From positions 496,001 to 560,000 of the forward strand of contig NZ_MBQE01000001.1 of the NCBI RefSeq assembly GCF_001696535.1: DNA of 64,000 bases, in the 5' to 3' direction. The notes below the pieces were generated by a model. It saw only the letters and a list, made by a program, of their open reading frames with translations, was not told where the DNA came from and made no database searches. The DNA comes from Stappia indica (GTDB lineage Bacteria; Pseudomonadota; Alphaproteobacteria; Rhizobiales; Stappiaceae). How positions within the stretch are numbered: position 1 is the stretch's first letter; every line of letters starts with the position of its first letter. A program made the translations under genes and the position numbers. This document shows positions 34,186 through 42,710 of the stretch, in pieces.

Positions 34186-35373
34186 TCAGGCGGCGCGTCC
34201 CGCGCCTGCCTGCCTGATCCGTCCCGATATCCGCCGCCATGCGGCAAGAAACCGTTCGATCTCCTCCGGCGTCGTCTGCCGCCCGAGGCTGATCCTGATG
34301 GCGCCCCGCGCCAGATCCTTGTTCGCGCCCATCGCCGACAGCACCGGCGAGACGCCGACCTTGCCGCTCGAGCAGGCCGAGCCGGACGACACCGCGATGC
34401 CCTCCAGGTCGAGGGCGATCAGCGCGGTTTCGGCGGCCACACCCGGCACCGCGAAGCAGCTGGTGTTGGCGAGCCGCGGCGCGCCGGCGCCGAAAACAAC
34501 CGTATCGGCCCATATATGGCAAAGCTCGCGCTCCATGCCATCCCGAAGGGCCGCAATTTCATCCCAACCAGCCACTTCCGCGGCAGCCAGCTCCGCGGCG
34601 AGGCCGAACCCGGCGATGGCCGCGACATTCTCCGTGCCCGCGCGGCGCCAGTTTTCCTGTCCGCCGCCGGTGAGCAAGGGGGCCGGGTGCAACCCTGCCC
34701 TGCGCACCACGAGCGCGCCCGCGCCCTGCGGGCCGCCGATCTTGTGGGCCGAAAGCGCCAGGCTGTCGGCGCCCCAGGCCTCCATGTCGATGGCGATGCG
34801 GCCTGCCGCCTGCACGCCGTCCACATGCAACACCGCGCCGCTCTCCTTGAGCGCCGCCGAAATTTCCGCCAGCGGCTGCAGCACGCCGGTCTCGTTGTTG
34901 GCGGCCATCACCGCCACCAGAACGCTCTCGCCCGCCGCCGTCAGCTCCGCGACCCGCGCGGCCAGCGATGCGGCATCGACCAGGCCCTTGCCATCGACCG
35001 GAACGCTCTCGCGCGCCTCGGCCGGGAAGCGCCCGCCGGCCGCGACCGAGGGATGCTCGCTCGCCGCCACCAGCAACCGGGTGAACCGCCGCTCGCCGCG
35101 CCCGTCCTTCCAGACCGGCGACAGCGCCGTCACGTTCGCCTCGGTGGCGCCGCAGGTGAAGCTCACCTGCGCCCCCGGAACTCCGCACAGCCGCGCGACC
35201 TGGGTCCGCGCCGTCTCCACCGCGCCGCGTGCCCGGCGACCGGGCCCGTGCACGGACGAGGCATTTCCCGTGCGCATCAGCACGGAACAGACGAGTTCGG
35301 CCACCTGCGGACGCAAGGGCGCACCGGCATTGTGGTCGAGATAGATGTCCGTCCGTGACGTCATGACCGTCAT
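34186..35373 (-). CDS. Group I (IscS/NifS-like) cysteine desulfurase, first suf gene (sufS2-type)
   Basis: 395 residues. Group I features: YLDHNAGAPLRPQVAE, the PLP-His region SEHPSV, LHVDGVQAAGRIAID, Schiff-base Lys in SAHKIGGPQGAG, and the mobile active-site Cys in SSGSACSSG. It opens the operon in the position occupied by sufS2 in Agrobacterium-type sufS2BCDS1XA operons; no Rrf2/IscR gene lies upstream. ATG at 35373 has GGCGGAGACAT before it; ATG at 35364 is in frame. Two different desulfurases thus feed the same scaffold; the division of labour is unknown. Confidence 0.92.
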   Translation of the reverse strand: MTVMTSRTDIYLDHNAGAPLRPQVAELVCSVLMRTGNASSVHGPGRRARGAVETARTQVARLCGVPGAQVSFTCGATEANVTALSPVWKDGRGERRFTRLLVAASEHPSVAAGGRFPAEARESVPVDGKGLVDAASLAARVAELTAAGESVLVAVMAANNETGVLQPLAEISAALKESGAVLHVDGVQAAGRIAIDMEAWGADSLALSAHKIGGPQGAGALVVRRAGLHPAPLLTGGGQENWRRAGTENVAAIAGFGLAAELAAAEVAGWDEIAALRDGMERELCHIWADTVVFGAGAPRLANTSCFAVPGVAAETALIALDLEGIAVSSGSACSSGKVGVSPVLSAMGANKDLARGAIRISLGRQTTPEEIERFLAAWRRISGRIRQAGAGRAA

Positions 35374-35445
35374 ATGTCTCCGCCGGAGGCGTCCCATCGG
35401 CCGCTTCCGACCGACAAAACCGCTCCTGACCGCTCTCTTGCGCGA

Positions 35446-35495
35446 TGCAATTCTTGCAATTCCGCGTGGAGATCGGTTTAAGACATCCCTATATA
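35446..35495 (-). promoter_or_regulatory. Candidate suf leader: -10-like box and dyad
   Basis: On the minus strand TATATA (35490-35495) is a plausible -10 element, though no good -35 lies 17 nt upstream. Between it and the first suf gene lies a perfect dyad TGCAA-TTC-TTGCA at 35446-35458, about 73 nt before the start codon. The dyad would fall inside the 5' leader or overlap the promoter. Its protein, if any, is unknown. Confidence 0.35.
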
Positions 35496-35581
35496 CCACG
35501 CTGGCCGGACGGACAGATCGACACGACTGGTCGACCGTGCCGCCGACGTGAACCGGTCGAGATGCGGCGTCCGCCGCAAAC

Positions 35582-35598
35582 TTTCGAACGATTCTAAA
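35582..35598. promoter_or_regulatory. Irr-box (ICE)-like site upstream of suf
   Basis: TTTCGAA-CGA-TTCTAAA: a 17-bp interrupted palindrome with one mismatched pair. It differs at one position from the iron-control element TTTAGAA-N3-TTCTAAA recognised by Irr in rhizobia (motif from memory). It is 209 nt before the suf start and 131 nt before the divergent hydrolase. Fe-S operons are typical Irr/RirA targets, which supports the call. Confidence 0.5.
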
Positions 35599-35728
35599 GA
35601 AGTTGTAGGAACCAGGGCCATCCGAGTCAAGCCGGACTAAGCAATAGTCCTGAGTTTCGCAACCTTTCGCGACCCCGGTACGCGGCAACCGCAGTTAAGG
35701 AACGAATACCCCATGAACGAGGTGGTCC

Positions 35729-36385
35729 ATGCCTGAAGTGATTTTCAACGGTCCGGCCGGCCGGATCGAAGGCCGCTTTCAGCCGGCTAAATCGCGGACG
35801 GCGCCCATCGCCCTGATCCTCCATCTGCATCCGCAGTTCGGCGGGACGATGAACAACCAGGTCGTCTATCAGCTGTATTACATGTTCGCGAAGCGCGGCT
35901 TCGCCGTGCTGCGGTTCAATTTCCGCGGCGTCGGCCGCAGCCAGGGCTCGTTCGACCACGGCCAGGGCGAGCTGTCGGATGCCGCAGCCGCGCTCGACTG
36001 GGTCCAGACCGTACACCCGGACGCGCGCTCCTGCTGGATCGCCGGCTTCTCGTTCGGCGCCTGGATCGGCATGCAGCTCCTGATGCGCCGCCCCGAAGTG
36101 GAAGGCTTCATCTCCGCCGCCCCGCCGGCCAACCTCTACGACTTCTCGTTCCTTGCCCCCTGCCCCTCTTCCGGCCTCATCGTCCATGGCGATGCCGACA
36201 AGGTGGTGCCGTCCAAGGACGTGCAGACGCTGGTCGACAAGCTCAAGACGCAGAAGGGCATCGTGATCGACCACAAGGTCGTTCCGGGCGCCAACCACTT
36301 CTTCGAGAACCACATGGACGAGCTGATGACCGAGTGCGGCAGCTATCTCGACAAGCGCCTCGGCGTCAGCAAAGAGATCGCCTGA
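35729..36385 (+). CDS. Alpha/beta hydrolase (dienelactone hydrolase-like fold)
   Basis: 218 residues, no signal peptide. The fold is shown by LHPQFGGTMNN after the first strand and FNFRGVGRSQGSFDHGQGE. The catalytic triad appears as Ser in AGFSFGAWIG, Asp in HGDADKVVP and His in PGANHFFE. Close relatives are annotated only as alpha/beta hydrolases; an esterase-type activity is likely but the substrate is unknown. GAGG stands 8 nt before the ATG. Divergent from the suf operon, sharing a 355-nt control region, then ended by its own terminator. Confidence 0.88.
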   Translation: MPEVIFNGPAGRIEGRFQPAKSRTAPIALILHLHPQFGGTMNNQVVYQLYYMFAKRGFAVLRFNFRGVGRSQGSFDHGQGELSDAAAALDWVQTVHPDARSCWIAGFSFGAWIGMQLLMRRPEVEGFISAAPPANLYDFSFLAPCPSSGLIVHGDADKVVPSKDVQTLVDKLKTQKGIVIDHKVVPGANHFFENHMDELMTECGSYLDKRLGVSKEIA

Positions 36386-36410
36386 CCGCGCAACGCGCGT
36401 TAGCCTCTTG

Positions 36411-36438
36411 AAACGCCGGCCCTCGTGGCCGGCGTTTT
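36411..36438 (+). terminator. Terminator of the alpha/beta hydrolase gene
   Basis: AACGCCGGCC (36412-36421), a 5-nt loop CTCGT, and GGCCGGCGTT running into TTTC. A 10-bp stem 26 nt after the stop codon. Confidence 0.85.
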
Positions 36439-36511
36439 CGTATCTCCTTCCCCGCGGGCGCGCCGCCCGGCTATAAGCCTGGTCGACCCGCCGCCACACA
36501 GGAAAGCGCCC

Positions 36512-37195
36512 ATGTCCACGCCTGCCCCCGCCCTGGTCTTCGATCTCGACGGCACCCTGGTCGACACCCGCCACGACCTTGCCGCCGCGCTCAATTCCGT
36601 GATGCGCGAGGAAGGGCTTTCCGCAGTGGAGATCGAGACGCTCGGCCACCTGTTCGGCGTCGGCGCGCGGCCGATGATCGCCAAGGCGCTGTGGGCAAAC
36701 GGCATTCCCGATCCGGACCCGGCCGAGATCGAGCGGCTCTACCTGCGCTTCATCGCCTTCTACACCGCCGACATCGCCGGGCTCAGCCGCCCGTTCCCGG
36801 GCATCCACGAGGCGCTGGAGACGGCGCGCAAGGACGGCTGGCGGCTGGCCGTGTGCACCAACAAGTCCGAGCCGATCGCGCGCCAGCTTCTCGACCACCT
36901 CAAGATGCTGGATCTGTTCGATTCTCTCGTCGGCGGCGACACGTTCGCAAGGCCCAAGCCGGACGCCGCCCCCGTCCTGGGCGCGGTCGAGCGCGCCGGT
37001 GCGCGCCTTGCCGGCTCTGTGATGATCGGCGACAGCAAGACCGACATCGATGCGGCCCGCGCCGCCGGCATTCCGGTCGTCGCCGTCACCTTCGGCTATA
37101 CGGCCGTGCCGGTGCGCGAGCTCTCGCCCGACGCTGTGATCGATCATTTCGAGGAGCTGCATCCGGCCCTTGCCGGCCTTCCCGGTCTGCGCTGA
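36512..37195 (+). CDS. gph: Phosphoglycolate phosphatase-like HAD hydrolase
   Basis: 227 residues, HAD superfamily subclass I with an alpha-helical cap. Catalytic motif I is VFDLDGTLVDT, motif II VCTNKSEP, motif III Lys in FARPKPD and motif IV IGDSKTDIDAA. This arrangement and the length match Gph, which removes 2-phosphoglycolate formed by DNA repair or photorespiration-like reactions. Closely related HAD phosphatases with other substrates cannot be excluded. ATG at 36512 follows AGGAAAG. Convergent with the next gene, with a small 6-bp hairpin (37215-37229) between them. Confidence 0.82.
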   Translation: MSTPAPALVFDLDGTLVDTRHDLAAALNSVMREEGLSAVEIETLGHLFGVGARPMIAKALWANGIPDPDPAEIERLYLRFIAFYTADIAGLSRPFPGIHEALETARKDGWRLAVCTNKSEPIARQLLDHLKMLDLFDSLVGGDTFARPKPDAAPVLGAVERAGARLAGSVMIGDSKTDIDAARAAGIPVVAVTFGYTAVPVRELSPDAVIDHFEELHPALAGLPGLR

Positions 37196-37234
37196 TCGCC
37201 GCAAGCCCTTACCGCGAGGCTCAGCCTCGGCGGA

Positions 37235-38365
37235 TCAGAAGTCGGTCAGCAGCCGCGACCAGGTCTCGGACGACAGGCCCTCGGCATAGACGAGGTCCTG
37301 ATCCAGCGCCCGGTGCAGGGCCGGCATCCGCCCGGCGATGCAGAAGAAGCCGCGGTGACGGAAGCTCATGTGCCTGTGCGCCTGCAGCGCCCGCATCAGG
37401 AACGGCTGGGTCGCCCCGCGTGCCTCGCAATATCCCTGCCGGTCGAAATCGGCGAGCAGCCCCGCAACGCTCTCGCGCTCGCGCCCTTCCAGGCAGACGA
37501 GGTTGAGCACGCTTGCCCGCCCCTGCCCCGTGCCGCAATAGGCCGCCGTGCCGATGGACGCTCCGGTGGCGTCGCGGATCAGCGAAAAGCGCAAGGGCCC
37601 GAGCGCCGGGTTCGCCTCGACCATCTGCGACAGCCAGGCGAACTCGGACGGGTCCCAGTCCGGATGGACGCTGAAGCGGCCGAGCATCGGTCGCGCCTCC
37701 ACCAGAAACTGCGTTGCCCCCACCTCCTGCACCGACACGCCGTCCGGCATATGCGCCACCAGCAGCGGCCGCCGCCGCCGCGCAGCCTTGTCCAGCAGGG
37801 AGAGCGGCGCCAGCACCAGCGCCCCGGCCTCGCCCCTCAGGATGCGATGCAGGCTTCTTGCGCCGGCCGACACCGGCCGGAAGACCCGGCACCATTCCAG
37901 GCTCTGGATCGGCATGATGCGCCCGCCGCCGGTCTTCCAGTGCGTGGCGCTGGCATCGGAGGCGGTATCGGAAAACAGGAAATCGTGACGCTTGGCCCGG
38001 AAATATCGCGACAGGCAGGCTGCGCCCCGCGCGCCCGTCTCGCCGACGGCCATGAAGTTGCACAGGAGCCGCGCCGTCACCGGCTGCCCCTCGACGCGAA
38101 AGCGCAGCGGCACGCAGAGAATCGCGGCGCTGAGCTCGCCCGTCTCGCTCTCGTAGACCCGGCTGCCCACCTCGGGGCTCGTTTGCGGGTGGCCGAAGCA
38201 GAAGCGCTCCAGATAGGCCTCGAGCCCCGGCGCGATGCGCCCGCCGCGAAACGCGCTGGCGAACATCGCGGCCACGGCGCCGAGGTCCCGTCGCTCCATC
38301 GGGCGGCTGGCGTGCTGCATCGCTTCGCGCAACATGGTGTTGGTCCTGGCGATCTGTCCGTGCAT
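37235..38365 (-). CDS. GNAT-like acyltransferase, function unknown
   Basis: 376 residues, soluble, no signal peptide. The N-terminal portion (RDLGAVAAMFASAFRGG) and the later DATGASIGTAAYCGTGQGRASVLNLVCL segment look like N-acyltransferase folds, suggesting one complete and one degenerate GNAT-type half. No family name comes to mind, and the acyl donor and acceptor cannot be read. Several Met codons near the start (38365, 38335, 38299) leave the N-terminus uncertain. It stands alone on the minus strand between gph and the tRNA-Val gene. Confidence 0.55.
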   Translation of the reverse strand: MHGQIARTNTMLREAMQHASRPMERRDLGAVAAMFASAFRGGRIAPGLEAYLERFCFGHPQTSPEVGSRVYESETGELSAAILCVPLRFRVEGQPVTARLLCNFMAVGETGARGAACLSRYFRAKRHDFLFSDTASDASATHWKTGGGRIMPIQSLEWCRVFRPVSAGARSLHRILRGEAGALVLAPLSLLDKAARRRRPLLVAHMPDGVSVQEVGATQFLVEARPMLGRFSVHPDWDPSEFAWLSQMVEANPALGPLRFSLIRDATGASIGTAAYCGTGQGRASVLNLVCLEGRERESVAGLLADFDRQGYCEARGATQPFLMRALQAHRHMSFRHRGFFCIAGRMPALHRALDQDLVYAEGLSSETWSRLLTDF

Positions 38366-38637
38366 CCGGAAGCTGTTCCTCTTTCCCGCTACTATGGCGC
38401 GCCGGGTTTTAGGGAGGCTTTACAGAACGGCAGAATGGCAGGGATGTTCGCGAAAAACACGCAACTGGTAAACCGGATGCGAACGCTGCACACTTAACGC
38501 AGGGTAAGATCGCGGATGTCCGCGCAGGACCTGTCAGGAATACGAGGGCTGTGCAAGAGCATCTGGCGCATGCCTGGCGCGCCTGGGGCCGGCTGCGGCC
38601 GCTCTCGTCTCTCTGTCCGGGATCGTGCGGGAAGGAA

Positions 38638-38712
38638 TGGTGGGCGATACTGGGATTGAACCAGTGACCTTTCCGGTGTGAACGGAACGCTCTCCCGCTG
38701 AGCTAATCGCCC
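38638..38712 (-). tRNA. tRNA-Val (CAC anticodon)
   Basis: On the minus strand the 7-bp acceptor stem GGGCGAT/ATCGCCC, a D arm with GCTC/GAGC, and an anticodon stem TTCCG/CGGAA around the loop TTCACAC (anticodon CAC) are present. A T arm ACTGG-TTCAATC-CCAGT completes the cloverleaf. The 3' CCA is encoded. Confidence 0.95.
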
Positions 38713-38907
38713 ATGGCCTGTCGGCTGGTGAGGGGTATCTAAAGGAGCCGGCCGGCTTGCGCAAGGCGGAATTTGGTCCCCTGTGGATTTTGCGGTGGAA
38801 GTGATGTCGCGCCTGCGCTTCGCCATGACGTTTTGTTGACGCCGCCCGGCTTTATTTCATGCTGTTCGGCACATTTTCGCCATACATGTATTCGCCGCCG
38901 TTTTTAT

Positions 38908-38936
38908 TTGACAAGAATATTGCCCGATCTCAGACT
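38908..38936 (+). promoter_or_regulatory. Candidate promoter of the GlxA-type regulator
   Basis: A perfect -35 TTGACA at 38908-38913 lies in an AT-rich patch about 95 nt before the start codon. The hexamer 17 nt downstream (CAGACT) matches the -10 consensus at only three positions, so the site would need an activator or be weak. Confidence 0.4.
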
Positions 38937-39004
38937 GACCGAAATTAAAAGCAAAAACCTTCCACAGAACTAGGGGCCAACCCCTGACAGCTCGGGCACA
39001 GCGC

Positions 39005-40042
39005 ATGGCAGACCAGGCCGCATCCACCGAACAGCAGACGGTGGCCCTCATCCTTCTCGATCAGTTCTCGCTGATCGCCTTCACCTCGACCATCGAGCCG
39101 ATCCGCATCGCCAACCGGGTGCTCGGCCAGGAGTTCTATTCCTGGAAGACCTATTCGGTGGACGGCAATCCGGTCCAGGCCAGCAACGGCTGCCACGTCT
39201 CCGTCCAGGGCTCGATCAACGACCTGGAAGATGCCGACATCACCCTGATCTGCTCCGGCGTCGACGTGGAGCGCGTGCCCCTGCCCAAGGAGCTCGGCAC
39301 CAAGCTGCGCAAGCTGAACGCGCGCGGGCGCACCTATGGCGCGGTCTGCACCGGCTCCTACGTGCTGGCGCGCTACCACCTGCTCGACGGGCGCCGCTGC
39401 ACCATCCACTGGGAGAACCTGCGCTCCTTCCGCGAGGAGTTTCCCGAGATCGAGGTCTCCGGCGACCTCTTCGCCATCGACCGCAACTGCATCACCTGCG
39501 CCGGCGGCATGGCCGCCCTCGACATGATGCTGCGGGTCATCGCCATCCAGCACGGCGCCTATCTCGCCCATGAGGTGGCGGAGGTCGCGCTCTACCAGAA
39601 CATGCGCTCCGGCGAGAGCGCGCAGCGCCACGACCTGGAGAGCCGCACCGGCATCTCCAACGTCAAGATCCTCGATGCCATCCGCATCATGGACCTGCAT
39701 ATCGAGGATCCCCTGTCCTGCCAGCAGCTGGCGATGACCGTGAACCTCAGCCCGCGCCAGCTGGAGCGGCTGTTCCGTCGTCACTTCGACTGCACGCCGG
39801 GCCAGTACTATCTCAAGCTGCGGCTGGAGACCGCGCGCGACCTGCTGCGCCGGACCAACCGTCCGGTGCTCGACGTCGCCATCGCCTGCGGCTTCGCCTC
39901 GACCTCGCATTTCACCAAGTGCTACCGCGAGCGCTACAGCTGCACCCCGACCGAGGAGCGCCAGTCCTATTTCTGGGCGCAAGGCGGGCGCAAGCAGGCC
40001 GCCCGCATCGTCGCCCCGGCGCAGCTCGCGAATTCCCGCTAG
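39005..40042 (+). CDS. GlxA-family AraC regulator with DJ-1/PfpI domain
   Basis: 345 residues. N-terminal class I amidotransferase-like (DJ-1/PfpI) domain: LILLDQFSLIAFTSTIEPIR, with the elbow Cys region YGAVCTGSYVLA. The C-terminal AraC-type double helix-turn-helix includes CQQLAMTVNLSPRQLERLF and VLDVAIACGFASTSHFTKCY. Relatives (GbdR, CdhR, ArgR of Pseudomonas) control glycine-betaine, carnitine or arginine catabolism, but none of those pathways lies next to this gene. The next gene on the same strand begins 229 nt later. Confidence 0.9.
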   Translation: MADQAASTEQQTVALILLDQFSLIAFTSTIEPIRIANRVLGQEFYSWKTYSVDGNPVQASNGCHVSVQGSINDLEDADITLICSGVDVERVPLPKELGTKLRKLNARGRTYGAVCTGSYVLARYHLLDGRRCTIHWENLRSFREEFPEIEVSGDLFAIDRNCITCAGGMAALDMMLRVIAIQHGAYLAHEVAEVALYQNMRSGESAQRHDLESRTGISNVKILDAIRIMDLHIEDPLSCQQLAMTVNLSPRQLERLFRRHFDCTPGQYYLKLRLETARDLLRRTNRPVLDVAIACGFASTSHFTKCYRERYSCTPTEERQSYFWAQGGRKQAARIVAPAQLANSR

Positions 40043-40271
40043 GGCAGGTCCCGGCACGGCGCCGCGGGCGCCGGCCGCCTCTTCCTCATGCACTCCTCCG
40101 GCAGAACAGCCACGTGCCCTGCCCTTTCCCCGGCTACGGAAACCTTCCAGCCAGTGGAGAACTCCGTATTTCTCTCAGTTGTGCAGGACACATTAACGTT
40201 TCAACGATTAGGGTCTTTCCCGGGTTTACGGATCGCATGTGAGATTCGTCGCGGGGGACGAGCGCCTGATC

Positions 40272-42305
40272 ATGAAATCGTTTGTCGGTTTCGCCGAGAA
40301 CATCCGGTTTTCCTTACAGGAAGCGTTTATCGCGCTCGTTCCGTTCATCGTTCTGATTTCCGCCATCCGTCTCATCGACTTCGCGCTTCTCTACAGCGGC
40401 ATCTCGCTTCCGTTCCTCCCGGCTCAGACCCTGGAGGATATCGGCCGCCTACTCGACGTCGCCATGCCGGTGATGCTGGCGATCTCGGTCTCCTTCCAGC
40501 TCTCGGTCCTCTTTCGTGTCGACCGGGTGACCGGCGCCGCGCTGGCGCTCGCCGTGTTCTTCTTCGACACCTACGGCACCATGGCGATCGACGATGCCGA
40601 GGCGGTCTCACTCGCCTCCATCAATGCCGTGATCGCCCCTCTGCTGGCCTTGATGCTGCTGCGTGCCTGCAACCGGCTGCCCTTCCCGCGCCTTCATCAC
40701 GGCGCGCTCAGCTACAATCTGGAAAACGCGCTGAACATGGCGCTGCCGGCCCTGGTCAGCTTCATGCTGACAGTTGCCACGCTCAGCCTGCTGCACGACG
40801 CGGCAAACGCGATCTATGCCGCGCTTGCTCCAGCCTTCCTCGGGCTCGGCTCGAACGTGGCGCTGGCGCTGTTTCTGGCCGGGTCGCAGATCATCTGGTT
40901 CTTCGGCCTGCACGGCACCAACCTCGCCTATCTCGCGGTTCCGCCCGACTTCGGCATGATCGAGATCGCCGGCGGCATGACGCGCGACATGTTCATGACC
41001 TCGTTCGTCAATCTCGGCGGGTCGGGAGCAACGCTCGGTCTGGCACTGGCGATCCTGCTGTTCTCGCGCAACCCGCACATGCGTTCCATCGCGCTGGTCG
41101 CCCTGCCCTTCACCGCGTTCAACATTTCCGAGATCCTGGTCTTCGGCCTTCCCATCGTCCTCAATCTCCGGCTTCTGGCGCCGTTCGTCGCGGTTCCAGT
41201 CGTGTGCCAGATGCTCGCCCTGCTGGCCGTCTCCCATATCGGACTGTCGGTCTTTCCCGGCGAGGTGCCCTGGGTGACGCCGATGTTCCTCAACGTCTAC
41301 CTGCAGACGGGCGAGGCCTGGGCGGTTCTCCTGCAGGCGGCACTGCTCGGGGTCAGCATCCTGCTCTACGCACCCTTCGTCGTCAGATACGGACGGTTGC
41401 GGGAGAACAAGCTCGGCCCCTCGCTGCTCAACGACGGTGCCGATTTCGACGATCACATGCGCCGCCAGCATGGCCGGACCGTTTTCGACCAGCACAAGAC
41501 GCTGCTGCGCAACAGCGAGGCGGCGCGCGATGCCGTCGAGTTCCTCCGCGAGAACCGGCTCGCCATGCACTACCAGCCGGAGATCGACGCCCGCACCGGT
41601 GAATGCATCGGCTTCGAGGCCCTGCTGCGGGTCTGGGTGGAAGGGCGCGGCTTCGTCGGCCCCTATTTCCTGGAAACGCTGGAAAACGCCGGCTTCGCCC
41701 ATCTGATCGACCGCTGGGTCTGCCGGCAGGTGCTGCAGGATCTGGCGCAGGTCCAGGACGCCGGGCGCGACCTCATCGTCTCCATCAACCTGCATCCCGA
41801 CACGATCGCCGACCGCACCACCGTCGACTGGCTGGTGCAGGCTTTCGCGGAGATGCCGGTCAGCTTCGAGATCATCGAGCGCGGCCTGCGCTCCGATCCC
41901 GCCATTGCCGACAACCTGCGCCGCCTGGCGGAAGCCGACCTCAGCGTCGCCATCGACGATTTCGGCGCCGGCCACTCCAACTTCAACCTTCTCGCCGACC
42001 TCCCGGTCAGCATCGTCAAGTTCGACCGCTCGCTGCTGCTGAGCGCCGCCGACCAGCGCGGTCGCATCGTCTATCGCAAGCTGACGGGCCTGTGCCACGA
42101 GCTCGGCTACCGGGTCGTTGCCGAGGGCGTGGAGACGCGCGCCCAGGCGGATCTTGTCGCCTCCTGCGGCGTCGACCTGATCCAGGGCTGGCTGCACGCC
42201 CCGGCGATGCCGCTGGACGAGGCACTGGTCTTTGCCGAGCGCCTCAACGGCACCGGCCACACCAGCGAGGCGCCCGCCTGCTGGCCGCTGCAGCCGCGGA
42301 CTTAG
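40272..42305 (+). CDS. PTS EIIC-like membrane domain fused to c-di-GMP phosphodiesterase (EAL)
   Basis: 677 residues. Residues 1 to about 390 resemble the EIIC permease of lactose/cellobiose-type PTS with about ten hydrophobic segments. The substrate-site landmarks are kept: FFGLHGTNLA with His214 and FNISEILVFGLPIVLN with Glu287. A cytoplasmic linker leads to an EAL domain (about 425-665) with all catalytic residues readable: EALLRV (Glu449), SINLHP, FEIIER, IDDFGAGHS (Asp562-Asp563), IVKFDRS, VVAEGVET and LIQGW. There is no EIIA or EIIB domain. It probably senses or binds a sugar and degrades c-di-GMP at the inner membrane. ATG at 40272 preferred; GTG at 40239 possible. The stop codon is part of an inserted element. 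Confidence 0.88.
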   Translation: MKSFVGFAENIRFSLQEAFIALVPFIVLISAIRLIDFALLYSGISLPFLPAQTLEDIGRLLDVAMPVMLAISVSFQLSVLFRVDRVTGAALALAVFFFDTYGTMAIDDAEAVSLASINAVIAPLLALMLLRACNRLPFPRLHHGALSYNLENALNMALPALVSFMLTVATLSLLHDAANAIYAALAPAFLGLGSNVALALFLAGSQIIWFFGLHGTNLAYLAVPPDFGMIEIAGGMTRDMFMTSFVNLGGSGATLGLALAILLFSRNPHMRSIALVALPFTAFNISEILVFGLPIVLNLRLLAPFVAVPVVCQMLALLAVSHIGLSVFPGEVPWVTPMFLNVYLQTGEAWAVLLQAALLGVSILLYAPFVVRYGRLRENKLGPSLLNDGADFDDHMRRQHGRTVFDQHKTLLRNSEAARDAVEFLRENRLAMHYQPEIDARTGECIGFEALLRVWVEGRGFVGPYFLETLENAGFAHLIDRWVCRQVLQDLAQVQDAGRDLIVSINLHPDTIADRTTVDWLVQAFAEMPVSFEIIERGLRSDPAIADNLRRLAEADLSVAIDDFGAGHSNFNLLADLPVSIVKFDRSLLLSAADQRGRIVYRKLTGLCHELGYRVVAEGVETRAQADLVASCGVDLIQGWLHAPAMPLDEALVFAERLNGTGHTSEAPACWPLQPRT

Positions 42306-42570
42306 GTCGTGGACTCATAATTCTGTCGAGAAACGGTATGCACGAACCCGATCGGATACAAGGAGCAAGGCCGCAGGAAACCATTAGGTTTTCAAGGGCT
42401 TGCGACGCTGTTGCCGGCGGGTTCCGGCATACCCGAAGGGCGCCGTTCGAGCTTCGATCTGCGGCGTCGGATCGCTCGGCCGGGGGACCTGCCCCGGCCA
42501 TCGCGCTCCTCCTGGCATATCATTGCCCGAACCGGCGCCGTTTCCGGCACAATTATGAGTCCACGACCTA
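42303..42570. mobile_element. 264-bp MITE-like element with 21-bp terminal inverted repeats
   Basis: The left end starts GGTCGTGGACTCATAATT (42305) and the right end is its reverse complement up to 42568, matching at 20 of 21 positions. A further GAAACGG is shared just inside both ends. A TA on each side (42303-42304 and 42569-42570) is the target duplication expected for IS630/Tc1-type, and some IS5-group, transposition. The interior has no transposase. The left TA plus the first G form the TAG stop of the EIIC-EAL gene. Confidence 0.8.
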
Positions 42571-42683
42571 ACGCCCCTCTCTTCGTTTTCCGGTCTTTCT
42601 GTCCCGCCCCCGCCTTTCGCCGGCGCCCTTCGCCCGGCTGAACCGCCGCGTCAAGGGACGCCCGGCCCGGCCCCCAAAAGCCG

Positions 42684-42710
42684 AAAGGCGCGAGCCTTGC
42701 GGCCCGCGCC
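42684..42710 (-). terminator. Terminator of the aap operon
   Basis: On the minus strand GGCGCGGGCC, loop GCAA and GGCTCGCGCC form a 10-bp stem with one G-U pair. It is followed by TTTCGGCTTTT. It lies about 80 nt after the aapP stop. Confidence 0.75.

Noticed and set aside
35374-35728. A possible Rrf2/IscR gene upstream of the suf operon
   Set aside because: Neither strand has a frame with an Rrf2 helix-turn-helix or the three-Cys motif. Agrobacterium-type suf operons also begin directly with the sufS2-type desulfurase.
40239-40271. GTG at 40239 as the start of the EIIC-EAL protein
   Set aside because: The added 11 residues are polar and not EIIC-like. The ATG at 40272 begins directly before the first amphipathic helix. 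Kept only as an alternative.
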